DNA of 64,000 bases from Leisingera thetidis. GTDB taxonomy: Bacteria > Pseudomonadota > Alphaproteobacteria > Rhodobacterales > Rhodobacteraceae. Positions 9,687-18,525 of the stretch are shown piece by piece; positions within the stretch are counted from its first letter, which is position 1, and every line of letters starts with the position of its first letter. Under the pieces are notes generated by a model. The model was not told the DNA's origin. It made no database searches and saw only the letters and a program-made list of their open reading frames with translations. The translations under genes and the position numbers were made by a program. Where the stretch lies: the NCBI RefSeq assembly GCF_025857195.1, contig NZ_CP109787.1, forward strand, positions 4,033,001-4,097,000. Direction: 5' to 3'.

Positions 9687-10277
9687 ATGTATACCGTCAC
9701 CGGCATCCCGCTCACCCGCACCTTCCGGGTGCTTTGGGCGCTTGAAGAGCTTGGCGAAGCTTACGAGCTCAATCAGCACGGCCCCCGCAGCCCGGAAGTC
9801 CAGGCGCTGAACGTCTCGGGCAAGGTGCCGGTGCTGCAGGCGGAGGGCGAGGTCATCACCGATTCGACCGCCATCCTTACCTATCTGGCTGACAAGCACG
9901 GTGCGCTGACCGCGCCTGCCGGCACAGTGGCCCGCGCCAAACAGGACGCAATCACCCATCTGTTGCTGGACGAGGTCGATGCCGTCTTGTGGGCCGCCGC
10001 CCGCCACAGCTTCATCCTGCCCGAAGACCAGCGGGTACCGGAGGTGAAGGGCAGCCTGAAATGGGAGTTTGCCCACAATCTGGCACGGCTCGAAGGCAAG
10101 ATGGCCGGCCCCTTCCTGATGGGGGACGGCTTCACGATCGCCGATATCATCTGCACCCACTGCCTGAACTGGGCCCTCAGCGCCAAGTTCCCGGTCGAGG
10201 GCGAAAAGCTGCTGGATTACGGCAAGCGGATGCGGCAGCGCGAAGCTTATCAGCGGGTTGCAGCACTGGCCAAGTAA
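9687..10277 (+). CDS. Glutathione S-transferase family protein
   Basis: 196 aa. A thioredoxin-like N-domain (TVTGIPLTRTFRVLWALEEL, then GKVPVLQAEG and ITDSTAILTYL) has the cis-Pro and the E/D-S motif that bind glutathione. A helical C-domain (GPFLMGDGFTIADI) follows. The substrate is unknown. ATG 9687 has AGGAGAGAG upstream; the frame is open earlier but without a ribosome site. It is a single gene. Its last 28 bases overlap the 3' end of the convergent flavoprotein gene. Confidence 0.92.
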   Translation: MYTVTGIPLTRTFRVLWALEELGEAYELNQHGPRSPEVQALNVSGKVPVLQAEGEVITDSTAILTYLADKHGALTAPAGTVARAKQDAITHLLLDEVDAVLWAAARHSFILPEDQRVPEVKGSLKWEFAHNLARLEGKMAGPFLMGDGFTIADIICTHCLNWALSAKFPVEGEKLLDYGKRMRQREAYQRVAALAK

Positions 10278-11449
10278 TCCGCGGCCGCCCGTCCCGCCCA
10301 GCGCCCGGTTGCCAGGCAGGCGGTCAGCAGGTACCCGCCCGTCGGCGCTTCCCAATCCAGCATTTCCCCGGCACAGAAGGTGCCGGGGAGTTGGGTCAGC
10401 ATCAGATTTCCGTCCAGCGCGTCCCGGCGCACGCCGCCAGCAGTAGAGATTGCCTCATCCATCGGGCGCAGACCTGCGTGCTGCACCGGCAGTGCCTTGA
10501 CCAGCCGCGCCAGAGCCTGCGCCTCCTGCGGCAGCGGGCGCCCGAATTCCTGCAGAACAGCCGTCCGCGCGGGCCCCAGCTTCAGCGCCTTGCGCAGATG
10601 GTTGGAAAAGCTCGCCTTGCCGCGCGGGCGGGACAGGCGCTGGGTGATGTCCGCCGCCGCCAGATCAGGCAGCAGATCCAAATGCAGCGCCGCACCTTCC
10701 CGCACCGCCGCACAGATGGAATAGATGCCACCGCCTTCCAGCCCGCGCTGCGAAATCACCGCCTCTCCGCGCGAGGAAAGGGTTCCGGCGTGCAGCGCAA
10801 TGCCTTTCAGCGGCTGGCCGAACTGCGGCACCATGTGATCGGACCATTCCACCAGCAGCCCCGCATTCGCCGGTTTGAACGGCGCAGTCTCCACAGCTTT
10901 TCCCGACAGCAAGGGCTGCCAGGCACCATCAGAGCCCAGCCGTGCCCAGCTTGCCCCGCCCAGCGCCAGCACGACGGTCGTGGCTGCAACCCGCTGCACC
11001 CCTCCCGGCGTTTCAAAAATAAGTGCTGCGCCCTCCCAGCCGGCCCAGCGCCAGCGGGTGCGGAACTGAGCGCCGTGTCCATCCAGCCGCGCCAGCCAGG
11101 CGCGCAGCAGTGGAGAGGCCTTCATCGCGGCGGGGAATACCCGGCCCGTCGAGCCGGTGAACAGCTCGCTCCCCAGGTTCCGCGCCCAGTCCTGCACAGC
11201 CTGTGCATCGAAGGCCTGAATCATCGGCTTCAGCCAGTCCGCCGCCTCGCCAAAATGTGTGATCAGTGTTTCAACGGGTTCATCCTTGGTCAGGTTCAGC
11301 CCAGACTTGCCGGCCATCAGGAACTTGCGCGCGACCGATGGCTTGGCCTCGGCGATCAGAACACGGTGCCCTGCCCGGCCGAGTTCTTCTGCGGCCATCA
11401 GCCCGGCAGGCCCGGCCCCGATCACCACTGCGTCCCAAGTTTCCATCAT
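10250..11449 (-). CDS. BaiN/HI0933-like FAD-dependent oxidoreductase
   Basis: 399 aa. The Rossmann dinucleotide motif VVIGAGPAGLMAAEELGRAG occupies residues 8-27. It is followed by KFLMAGKSGLNLT, characteristic of the BaiN/YhiN/HI0933 flavoproteins, and C-terminal GTFCAGEMLDWEAPTGGY with TAGGVRRDAL. The family is large and mostly uncharacterised; BaiN reduces bile-acid enones, which is not expected here. The 3' end overlaps the convergent GST by 28 bases. It is transcribed alone from near 11.45 kb. Confidence 0.88.
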   Translation of the reverse strand: MMETWDAVVIGAGPAGLMAAEELGRAGHRVLIAEAKPSVARKFLMAGKSGLNLTKDEPVETLITHFGEAADWLKPMIQAFDAQAVQDWARNLGSELFTGSTGRVFPAAMKASPLLRAWLARLDGHGAQFRTRWRWAGWEGAALIFETPGGVQRVAATTVVLALGGASWARLGSDGAWQPLLSGKAVETAPFKPANAGLLVEWSDHMVPQFGQPLKGIALHAGTLSSRGEAVISQRGLEGGGIYSICAAVREGAALHLDLLPDLAAADITQRLSRPRGKASFSNHLRKALKLGPARTAVLQEFGRPLPQEAQALARLVKALPVQHAGLRPMDEAISTAGGVRRDALDGNLMLTQLPGTFCAGEMLDWEAPTGGYLLTACLATGRWAGRAAADYLASAATR

Positions 11450-11517
11450 GCCATCTCCCTGCCAACACCCGCTGCCGACGTTTCAACTCATCGCACGAAA
11501 CCGCAACAGGCCCGCAC

Positions 11518-11658
11518 ATGTCCGATCCGGTCTGCCCACATTGCGGCCGCCCCGTTCCCGAGGGCGCTGCGCAAAGCCTGCACCATCTGATCCCAAAACC
11601 GAAAGGAGGCAAGGGCGGGTCGGCTGTGTGGCGGCATGGCATCTACCACTGCGTATAG
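11518..11658 (+). pseudogene. HNH endonuclease, N-terminal fragment
   Basis: 46 codons: MSDPVCPHCGRPVPE, SLHHLIPKPKGGKGG, then WRHGIYHCV and a stop. This is the front half of a small (about 90-100 aa) Rhodobacteraceae HNH protein with CxxC and the first histidines (LHH). The expected downstream HKEIHATLTEAEL part is missing here. A matching piece (EVHATLTEAELV, TPEALQALPRLA) appears in the same orientation at 12340, about 680 bases away. I read this as one gene split by an insertion. The short product might still be translated. Confidence 0.7.
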
Positions 11659-12339
11659 AGATAGCTGCGTTCTTCTTTCCCCAGACGCGTTGAAAGTCTA
11701 ACAAAAACAAACGGCTAATTGTGTTTCTGAAACGACTGCCGGACTTCGCCGCCCTGCGTCGGGCGGTATCTGAAGGGATTTCGATACCGGCGCTAGGCCC
11801 TGCCCTATGGCCCGCCGTTCGTTCAAACCCAAGATCGAAGGTCATTTTTGCAACTGATCCCGCGCGCCGACGGCACCGGAGCGAAGCGGGCAACATCCGG
11901 ATCGTGGCAGAGCAATTTTCAGGCCACTGCACGATGGCAGCGGAAGTCGCGGGGATGCGTGTGAAGATCGCGAGTGCTAGGGCGACCCGATCAAACAGCT
12001 TTGGCGCAATGGTGCCGGCATTCCGCCTTGCACTTAGCGGCTGTCAACGGGGGTGCTTCGGGGTGACGCATTCAGCGGCTGTCACAATCCGTTCCGCCAA
12101 GTCCGCGAGCTGGGGCCCGCCATCAGCGCATGCCGCGCCAGCAACATTCCGAATGCGAAGGACAGTATCAATTGGCTCTAGAGCGATGTCAGTTTTCCAG
12201 CTGCTGACCAGCCGGCATCCAGCCATGTGATGCACGGTAGAAGCGTTCAGTTCCCAACAATGCCGGCGTCGGCAGCGGGTTTTCCGTGGATAGGGGCTAA
12301 GCGATGAAACTCGTACTATTTCCTGCTCTAAATTCAACT
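11659..12339. other. Unidentified insert splitting the HNH gene
   Basis: About 680 bases between the two HNH halves. Frames on both strands are open for stretches of 110-170 codons, but none gives a recognisable domain, has a supported start, or resembles a transposase I can name. I did not find clear terminal inverted repeats or a target duplication by eye. It could be a degraded mobile element or a rearrangement scar. Confidence 0.5.
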
Positions 12340-12435
12340 GAGGTCCACGCCACGCTGACCGAAGCGGAACTGGTGCGCGTTTCCAGCACACCCGAAGCCT
12401 TGCAAGCGCTTCCACGCCTGGCCAGATCCGCCACC
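12340..12435 (+). pseudogene. HNH endonuclease, C-terminal fragment
   Basis: In the frame that opens with ATG at 12304, the text from codon 13 onward (EVHATLTEAELV, then SSTPEALQALPRLARSATLVQKN) matches the C-terminal half expected of the HNH protein whose first half ends at 11658. After about 12435 the similarity fades and the frame runs antisense into the convergent VOC gene. Divergence in SSTPEAL and LVQKN suggests decay after the split. Confidence 0.6.
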
Positions 12436-12496
12436 CTGGTGCAAAAAAACACTCGTCTGAGTTCCGTTCTCGCATGTCCGGAAACCGTCGCGAGCG

Positions 12497-13189
12497 CTAG
12501 GTTAATTCCAACCCCAGAAAGGCCGGGCTGTCCCGCAGCTTCGCTCCGGCAAGGTGCTGGAACTCCAGTGTGGTATATGGCCGCCTCCACAGCCATTCGC
12601 GATTGCCCACCGCCCGCAGATCCGGGACCGGCGGGGCTTCCCGTGTGTAAGCTAGGAAATGCAGATCGAAACCGAACTCCGCAACGTCCTGAACAGACAG
12701 CAGGGCCATGTCTGCGCGTGCTGCAAGCTCCGCCGCGATGTCTCCCGTCCGCAAGGTGATCTGGCCCAGATGCGCCCCGCCGCCCAGCGGCAGCATTGGA
12801 TCACCTGCATCATCCGGTCGGCGGCCGAGAAAATCATGCTGCAGCAGTTCGATGGCAAAGCCTTCAGGGTCATGCAAATGCGCCATATAACCGATGTCGC
12901 GGAACTGATGCGGGGCCGAAACATCCACTCCCTTCCGGCGCAGCTGTTCGCACGCGGCGTCCAGATCAGGCAGGCAGATCCCGATTTTCCAGTAGCGTTC
13001 ATCGCGTGAATGCTGAACCCGGCGACCGCCAGGCAACAAGATCAGATCCGCATCCTCGCCTGCATAACCCGCACGCCAAGCCTCGTCCTCGGCCCATGCA
13101 TCCATGCCGAGCACGTCCGCATAAAAACGGGCGAGTTGTTCAGGATTTTCGACCTGCAGACGCAAGCCAGACAGCCGTTTCACCGGCAC
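12497..13189 (-). CDS. VOC-superfamily (glyoxalase/dioxygenase-like) protein
   Basis: 230 aa with two vicinal-oxygen-chelate modules: residues 1-120 (LSGLRLQVENPEQLARFYAD, ending in HDPEGFAIELLQHD) and about 135-230 (LGQITLRTGDIAAELA, then YTTLEFQHL). The second is degenerate. The metal-binding His/Glu pattern is partly present (HDPEGFAIE). The substrate cannot be told. GTG start at 13189. The gene overlaps the upstream enoyl-CoA hydratase gene by ten bases, forming a three-gene minus-strand operon SDR - hydratase - VOC. Confidence 0.8.
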   Translation of the reverse strand: MPVKRLSGLRLQVENPEQLARFYADVLGMDAWAEDEAWRAGYAGEDADLILLPGGRRVQHSRDERYWKIGICLPDLDAACEQLRRKGVDVSAPHQFRDIGYMAHLHDPEGFAIELLQHDFLGRRPDDAGDPMLPLGGGAHLGQITLRTGDIAAELAARADMALLSVQDVAEFGFDLHFLAYTREAPPVPDLRAVGNREWLWRRPYTTLEFQHLAGAKLRDSPAFLGLELT

Positions 13190-13791
13190 ATCCCCAGGAT
13201 GCCCGCAGCAATCTCAGGCTTGGCCTCCAGCGAATGCGCCAGCAGATCCTGCGCCGTTCCGATCAGTTCCTCCGGCTCCACAATCCGGTCCACAAGCCCG
13301 TAAGCCAAAGCCTCCTGCGCGGTAATCTTCTGCCCGGCCGCCAGGATCATCTTCGTACGCGCCGGCCCGATCAGTGCCGCCATGCGTCCGGCATCCGACG
13401 GCTGCGGCAGGTAACCGAGCTTCATCACCGGGTAGAAGACTTTGGCCGAAGGCACTGCTAGGCGGATATCACAGGCCAGCACCATGCCATTGGCACCACC
13501 TGCCAAGGTGCCATTCAGCGCTGCCACCTTGAGGCAGGGAATGGAAGCCATCGCAGCCGACAGCCGCTCCCACACCGGCGAGGTCGCCAGACCCGCCCGC
13601 GCCTCGTCCAGGTCAGCACCCGCACTAAACACCTTGCCGGTTCCGGTCAGGATCAGCCCGCGGGCGTCCTGCGCGCGGTCAGCGATTTCCACCAGCTCGG
13701 TCAGCATCGCCTCGGTCAGCGAGTTGGCCTTGTCCGGGCGGTTGATAGTGATGGTCCAGAGGCCGTTCTCTGCAATCTCCAGCCCGATCAT
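13180..13791 (-). CDS. Enoyl-CoA hydratase/isomerase family protein
   Basis: 203 aa. Crotonase-fold motifs: INRPDKANSLTEAM, TGTGKVFSAGADLDEA (oxyanion-hole loop 1) and ALNGTLAGGANGMVLACDIRL (loop 2). At 203 aa it is shorter than the usual 255-265 because the C-terminal helical lid is reduced. The catalytic Glu pair of classic hydratases is not evident, so isomerase or another crotonase chemistry is possible. It overlaps SDR upstream by four bases and VOC downstream by ten, so the three proteins are probably made together. Confidence 0.87.
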   Translation of the reverse strand: MIGLEIAENGLWTITINRPDKANSLTEAMLTELVEIADRAQDARGLILTGTGKVFSAGADLDEARAGLATSPVWERLSAAMASIPCLKVAALNGTLAGGANGMVLACDIRLAVPSAKVFYPVMKLGYLPQPSDAGRMAALIGPARTKMILAAGQKITAQEALAYGLVDRIVEPEELIGTAQDLLAHSLEAKPEIAAGILGMCR

Positions 13792-14537
13792 GTCAAACCA
13801 ACCCGCACGCGGATACTGTCTTCACGCAGAGAAACTTCCTGGCCGGTATAGTCATCCGCATCTGCTGTGCACATCCACATCAATGTCCGCGCGGGCCACT
13901 CTGCAGGGATGTGGTCTTCCCAATCCAGTTCGCTCACCGGGTTGATGCCGCTGGCCTTGATCTCGCGCTGCATCCGGGTTGCCACCGTTCCTGGCGACAG
14001 CCCCATGGCGCGGATACCATTGGCGCGTTCTTCCAGGTCCAACGCGCTGGTCAGCATTGCTGCACCTGCCTTGGAGGAACAATAAGCACTCCATCCCTCC
14101 AGCGGACGGTGCGCCGCACCGGAGCTGACGGTGATAATAGTGCCGCCGCCTGCAGGCTTCATCAGCGGCAAGGCCGCACGCATCCCGTTGAACACGCCTT
14201 TGAGGTTGATATCTATCAGCTTGCTCCAGTCGCCAGGCGCTGCAGTCTCCAAGCGGGCAATCGGCTCGATCACGCCGGCGTTGTTGATCAGGGCATCCAG
14301 GCTGCCGAACGCTTGCCAGGCCTTGGCCAGCGCGGTTTCGACCGCAGCGTAGTCAGACACATCGCAGGCAAAGGTCAGCACATTTCCGCCGATCTCCTCC
14401 GCCAGCGCCTGCAAAGCCCCGCCGTTCCTTGCCAGCAAGGCCAGATTGGCCCCGGCGGCGGCAAACACCCGGGCGGCATCCGCGCCGATGCCGCGGCTGG
14501 CCCCTGTAATTGCAACTGTTTTTCCGTTGAAATCCAT
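13788..14537 (-). CDS. Short-chain dehydrogenase/reductase
   Basis: 249 aa. TGASRGIG (residues 10-17) binds NAD(P), NNAG lies near residue 85, and the catalytic SSG..YCSSKAG (Ser/Tyr/Lys) is present. The C-terminus ending in EVSLREDSIRVRVGL departs from the classical FabG tail. The frame is open far upstream, antisense to the next gene, but MDFNGKTVAITGAS fixes the start at 14537. First gene of the SDR-hydratase-VOC operon, suggesting an acyl-CoA or hydroxyacyl pathway; this is inference. Confidence 0.93.
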   Translation of the reverse strand: MDFNGKTVAITGASRGIGADAARVFAAAGANLALLARNGGALQALAEEIGGNVLTFACDVSDYAAVETALAKAWQAFGSLDALINNAGVIEPIARLETAAPGDWSKLIDINLKGVFNGMRAALPLMKPAGGGTIITVSSGAAHRPLEGWSAYCSSKAGAAMLTSALDLEERANGIRAMGLSPGTVATRMQREIKASGINPVSELDWEDHIPAEWPARTLMWMCTADADDYTGQEVSLREDSIRVRVGLT

Positions 14538-14672
14538 CCGCCGTCCCTCCAAGTGGCTGCTAAGCCATGTGGTAAAGCGGTTAGGGGGAACGGTCCAGCC
14601 CAAGGCCCCCTTGACGGCACTGCCCGCCAGGCCGACGATGATTTCAATTATCTCACAGAGAAAGGTTCTCTT

Positions 14673-16196
14673 ATGTCCGTTATTATTGCGCGCGGCAGCG
14701 CTGCAGCGGCAATTTTGATTGTTTCCGCCCAAGGCGCCCTGGCCGATCTCAGCGCCCAGGACGTCTGGGCCGATTGGAAAGCGTATCTCACCAGCACCGG
14801 CTACACCGTTTCCGGCACCGAATCCATTTCCGGCAGCACCCTCACGGTCTCCGACGTGGCGATGGTGATGCCGATCCCGGAAGAGGACAGCACCGGCACC
14901 GTGAACTTTCCGGAAATCCAGTTCGTGGAAAACGGTGATGGCACCGTCAACGTGCTGCTGCCCAAGGAATTCCCGATGGGTTTTGATTTCTCGGCTGATG
15001 GAGAGAGCTTTTCGGGCAAGCTGATCTATGCCCACGACGGCAGCCCGATGACGGTGACCGGCGACGCTGAGAGCATGAGCTATGATTACAGCTCCTCCAA
15101 AGTCACGATGACGCTGGACGGATTGACCGCGGATGGCGAGGCGGTGCCGGCGGATATTGCTAAGGCTCAGATCACCCTGCACGATGTTGCCACCCGGACC
15201 GATATGAAAATCGCCGGCGCACGCAGATATGAGCAGTCCCTGACCGCGTCCAGCTTCAACTACGACATGGGTTTCAATGATCCGGAAAGCAACGGCAGCG
15301 GCTCCTTCAAGGGTGCGCTTCAAGGCTTGCGCTTTGCCGGCACCAGCACCGTCCCCACCGGGCTGGAAGGTCCCGACATGGCGGCGCTGCTGGAAGCCGG
15401 CTTTGCCTTTGACGGCACGTTCACGTTTGCCGGCGGCAACGGGGCGGTATCCGGCGTCGACGGCAGTGAAAGCTTCGCTATGGAAAGCAACTCGCAAGGC
15501 GGCTCTATCGCGGTGGCGATGGATAAGCAGCAGCTGACCTATGATGTGTCTCAGATCAACACCAATGTGAACATTTCCGGTTCCGAGATCCCTTTCCCGC
15601 TGGCTCTCAGCATGGCCGAGACCGGTTTCAAACTGATGATGCCGCTTGCAAAATCCAACGAAGAGCAGGACTTTGCCCTGGGCGTCACCCTGCGCGACTT
15701 TGCGGTTCCGGACATGCTCTGGGGCATGGTCGACCCGACCGGCCAGCTGCCGCATGATCCGGCCACTGTGGTGCTGGAGCTGGTCGGCAAGGGCAAGGTG
15801 CTGTTCGATCTCTTTGACCCGGAAGCCATGGAAGCGGTGGAAACGGGCGACGAACAGCCGGGTGAGCTGAACGCGCTGACGGTAAAGCAACTGCAGGTTT
15901 CCGCGGCAGGAGCTGAGCTGACCGGTACTGGCGATTTCACCTTCAACAATGAGGACCTGGTGAGCTTTGACGGCATGCCCGCGCCCTCGGGCGAAGCAAA
16001 CCTCAAGCTGACCGGCGCCAACACCCTGATCGACAAGCTGATCCAGATGGGCCTGATGTCCGACAGCGACGCCATGGGCGCGCGGATGATGATGGGTATG
16101 CTGGCCGTGCCGGGCGACGGCGACGACACTCTGACCTCGAAGATCGAAATCTCCGAGGACGGCCAGATCCACGCCAATGGCCAGCGCATCAAGTAA
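14673..16196 (+). CDS. DUF2125-type exported protein
   Basis: 507 aa. The signal peptide MSVIIARGSAAAAILIVSAQ ends near GALA-DLSAQDVW. The mature protein is a long series of short beta-rich segments (ADGESFSGKLIYAHDG, MSYDYSSSKVTMTLDGL) ending in DGQIHANGQRIK, in line with Rhodobacteraceae DUF2125 proteins, which are acidic and of unknown function. ATG 14673 is chosen from the signal peptide; the frame is open a further 760 bases upstream, antisense to the SDR. It is monocistronic, ending in a strong terminator. Confidence 0.75.
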   Translation: MSVIIARGSAAAAILIVSAQGALADLSAQDVWADWKAYLTSTGYTVSGTESISGSTLTVSDVAMVMPIPEEDSTGTVNFPEIQFVENGDGTVNVLLPKEFPMGFDFSADGESFSGKLIYAHDGSPMTVTGDAESMSYDYSSSKVTMTLDGLTADGEAVPADIAKAQITLHDVATRTDMKIAGARRYEQSLTASSFNYDMGFNDPESNGSGSFKGALQGLRFAGTSTVPTGLEGPDMAALLEAGFAFDGTFTFAGGNGAVSGVDGSESFAMESNSQGGSIAVAMDKQQLTYDVSQINTNVNISGSEIPFPLALSMAETGFKLMMPLAKSNEEQDFALGVTLRDFAVPDMLWGMVDPTGQLPHDPATVVLELVGKGKVLFDLFDPEAMEAVETGDEQPGELNALTVKQLQVSAAGAELTGTGDFTFNNEDLVSFDGMPAPSGEANLKLTGANTLIDKLIQMGLMSDSDAMGARMMMGMLAVPGDGDDTLTSKIEISEDGQIHANGQRIK

Positions 16197-16223
16197 CCGT
16201 CAAACCCTGACCGGTTGTGCAAA

Positions 16224-16250
16224 GGGGCCGCCGCATGCGGCCCCTTTTTT
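16224..16250 (+). terminator. Intrinsic terminator after the DUF2125 gene
   Basis: Perfect 8-bp stem GGGGCCGC/GCGGCCCC with a 5-nt loop followed by six T. Confidence 0.92.
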
Positions 16251-16317
16251 GCAACCCGCTCTTGCGGCAGGCCGCCTCACTGGATAGCTCTTTTATAGAG
16301 CAGAACAGAAGGTGCCC

Positions 16318-17664
16318 ATGACCCAGTCCCCCCAAGCGCTTTGCCACGCCCTGATTGACGCCGCCCGCAAGGCCGGCGCAGATGCCGCCGATGCGATGGC
16401 GGCCGAGGGCAGCTCCCTCAGCATCGAAGTGCGGACCGGAAAACTGGAGCATGCGGAGCGCTCGGAAGGCACAGACCTGGGCTTGCGGGTGTTTGTCGGC
16501 AAACGGCAGGCGCTGGTTTCATCTTCCGACATGCGGCCCGAAACCATCCGCGCGATGGCGGAACGCGCCGTGGCGATGGCCAGGGAAGCGCCTGAAGACC
16601 CGTATGCAGGCCTTGCTGACCCTTCACAGCTGGCCAAGGACTGGGACCTGGCCGCCCTGGAGCTGGAGGACCCGAGCGGCGAGCCGGAACCCGCGGCCTT
16701 GCAGGCCGACGCCCTTGCCGCCGAAGCCGCCTGTCAGGCAATCGATGGCATCACCCAGGTTCAATCCTCAGCCGCAGGCTATGGCCGCCATGTCGTGCAT
16801 ATGGCTGCGACCAACGGCTTTTCCGGCGGCTACCGGCGCACTGGGCGGTCACTGTCCTGCACCGGAATCGCGGGCAGCGGCGCCGGAATGGAACGTGACC
16901 ACGATGGGGATTCCCGCACCTATCAAGCCGATCTGCGCAGCGCTCAGGAAATCGGTCGCACCGCCGGCCAACGGGCAATTGCCCGTGTCGGCGCGCGCAA
17001 GCCCAAGACCGGCAGCTTTCCGGTGCTGTTTGATGAACGCATCTCCTCCTCCCTGATCGGACATCTGCTGTCCGCCGCAAATGGCGCCGCAATCGCCCGC
17101 GGCTCCTCCTGGCTGAAGGATTCGCTGGGCCGGCAGGTGCTGCCCGAAACCCTCTCGGTCGTCGAGGACCCGCACCGCCCGCGCATTTCCGGCTCCCGCC
17201 CGTTTGACGGCGAGGGGCTGCCGACCCGCCGCCGCACCGTGGTGGACAACGGCGTGCTGACAGGCTGGACGCTGGACCTCGCGTCGGCCCGCAAGCTGGG
17301 ACTGGAAAGCACCGGCAACGCCGCCCGCGGCATCGGCGGAGTGCCCTCCCCCTCGACCTGGAACATCGCGCTGACCCAAGGCGAGGCCAGCCGCGAGGAT
17401 CTGATTGCCCAGATGGGCACCGGCCTGCTGGTCACCTCGATGATCGGCTCCACCATCAATCCGAACACTGGCGATTATTCCCGCGGTGCTTCCGGTTTCT
17501 GGGTGGAGAACGGCGAGATCTCCTATCCGGTGAACGAATGCACCATTGCTGGCAATCTGCTCGACATGCTGCGCCGGATCGTGCCCGCCAATGACGCGCG
17601 CCAGCACCTGTCCACGGTGGTGCCGTCGCTGCTGGTCGAGGGGATGACACTTGCCGGAAACTGA
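16318..17664 (+). CDS. pmbA: TldD/PmbA-family protein (PmbA/TldE-like)
   Basis: 448 aa. Matches the PmbA/TldE half of the TldD-TldE metalloprotease: N-terminal GADAADAMAAEGSSLSIEVR, central GSFPVLFDERISSSLIGHL, then GLPTRRRTVVDNGVLTG and the C-terminal GDYSRGASGFWVENGEISYP. TldE lacks the zinc site and shapes the chamber of the complex; TldD is not in this window. ATG 16318 has AGAAGG six bases upstream; a GTG two codons earlier is also in frame. It overlaps the next gene by 14 bases. Confidence 0.93.
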   Translation: MTQSPQALCHALIDAARKAGADAADAMAAEGSSLSIEVRTGKLEHAERSEGTDLGLRVFVGKRQALVSSSDMRPETIRAMAERAVAMAREAPEDPYAGLADPSQLAKDWDLAALELEDPSGEPEPAALQADALAAEAACQAIDGITQVQSSAAGYGRHVVHMAATNGFSGGYRRTGRSLSCTGIAGSGAGMERDHDGDSRTYQADLRSAQEIGRTAGQRAIARVGARKPKTGSFPVLFDERISSSLIGHLLSAANGAAIARGSSWLKDSLGRQVLPETLSVVEDPHRPRISGSRPFDGEGLPTRRRTVVDNGVLTGWTLDLASARKLGLESTGNAARGIGGVPSPSTWNIALTQGEASREDLIAQMGTGLLVTSMIGSTINPNTGDYSRGASGFWVENGEISYPVNECTIAGNLLDMLRRIVPANDARQHLSTVVPSLLVEGMTLAGN

Positions 17665-18454
17665 CCTTTCCCTGCTTGTAAAAGCGGCGGAACAGGCCGG
17701 AGACATCGCATGCCGCTACACAGGTCCCGAAGCCAGGCGCTGGGACAAGCCCGGCGGTGCAGGCCCGGTGACGGAAGCGGACCTGGCCGTCAACACGATG
17801 CTCGAAGACATGCTGCAGCAGGCGCGGCCCGGCTACGGGTGGCTGTCAGAGGAAACCGAGGACAGTGCCGCGCGCCTGACGCGCGACCGTGTGTTCATCA
17901 TCGACCCGATCGACGGAACCCGCAGCTTTGCCGAAGGCTCCCGCACCTGGGCGCATTCCATCGCCATTGCGGAAAGAGGCGAGGTGACCACTGCGGTGAT
18001 CTATCTGCCGCAGCGGGACCTGATGTATACTGCGGCCAAAGGCCAGGGTGCCGCCTGCAATGGCAGCCTGATCCAAGTATCCTCGGGCGCGGAGCTTGCC
18101 AGTGCCGAGGTACTGGCAGCCAAGCCCAACCTGCAAGCCCACCATTGGCTGGGCGGCACGCCGCCCGCCTTCATCCGCTGCTACCGCCCGTCGCTCGCCT
18201 ACCGCCTCGCCAAGGTGGCCGACGGCCGGTTCGGCGCCATGCTGACCCTGCGGCCAAGCTGGGAATGGGATATCGCTGCAGGCGATCTGCTGATACGGGA
18301 GGCGGGCGGCATGATCACCGACAGGTCCGGCAGCCCTTTGCGCTTCAACAACACGCAGCCGCGACTGAACGGGGTGGTCGCCGGCAGCCCTGCACTGCAT
18401 CAGGGGCTGCTGAATGCGCTGGACCCGGACAACCCTGCATTCTCTGGACATTGA
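17651..18454 (+). CDS. Inositol-monophosphatase family / 3'(2'),5'-bisphosphate nucleotidase-like
   Basis: 267 aa, TTG start inside the end of pmbA. Metal-site motifs of the Li-sensitive phosphatase fold are complete: GWLSEETED (Glu), DPIDGTRSFAEG (Asp-Ile-Asp-Gly-Thr) and WEWDIAAGDLLIREAGG. These fit IMPase/CysQ enzymes that hydrolyse inositol phosphate or PAP. Position between pmbA and the Kdo-transferase/lpxK pair is of unclear meaning. CysQ is the best guess, but the two activities cannot be separated from motifs alone. Confidence 0.9.
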   Translation: MPETDLSLLVKAAEQAGDIACRYTGPEARRWDKPGGAGPVTEADLAVNTMLEDMLQQARPGYGWLSEETEDSAARLTRDRVFIIDPIDGTRSFAEGSRTWAHSIAIAERGEVTTAVIYLPQRDLMYTAAKGQGAACNGSLIQVSSGAELASAEVLAAKPNLQAHHWLGGTPPAFIRCYRPSLAYRLAKVADGRFGAMLTLRPSWEWDIAAGDLLIREAGGMITDRSGSPLRFNNTQPRLNGVVAGSPALHQGLLNALDPDNPAFSGH

Positions 18455-18525
18455 GCCTGTCTGGCCTTAAGCCGTTCCGGCAGCTCCGTCTCCGCTGGAG
18501 GCAAATTTTTCACAGACAAACCCGC

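Noticed and set aside
9989-11590. Plus-strand ORF of 533 codons
   Set aside because: Antisense to the BaiN-like gene; no motif, no start.
13788-16172. Minus-strand frame of 794 codons extending the SDR upstream
   Set aside because: The part beyond 14537 is antisense to the DUF2125 gene; the SDR N-terminal motif begins at 14537.
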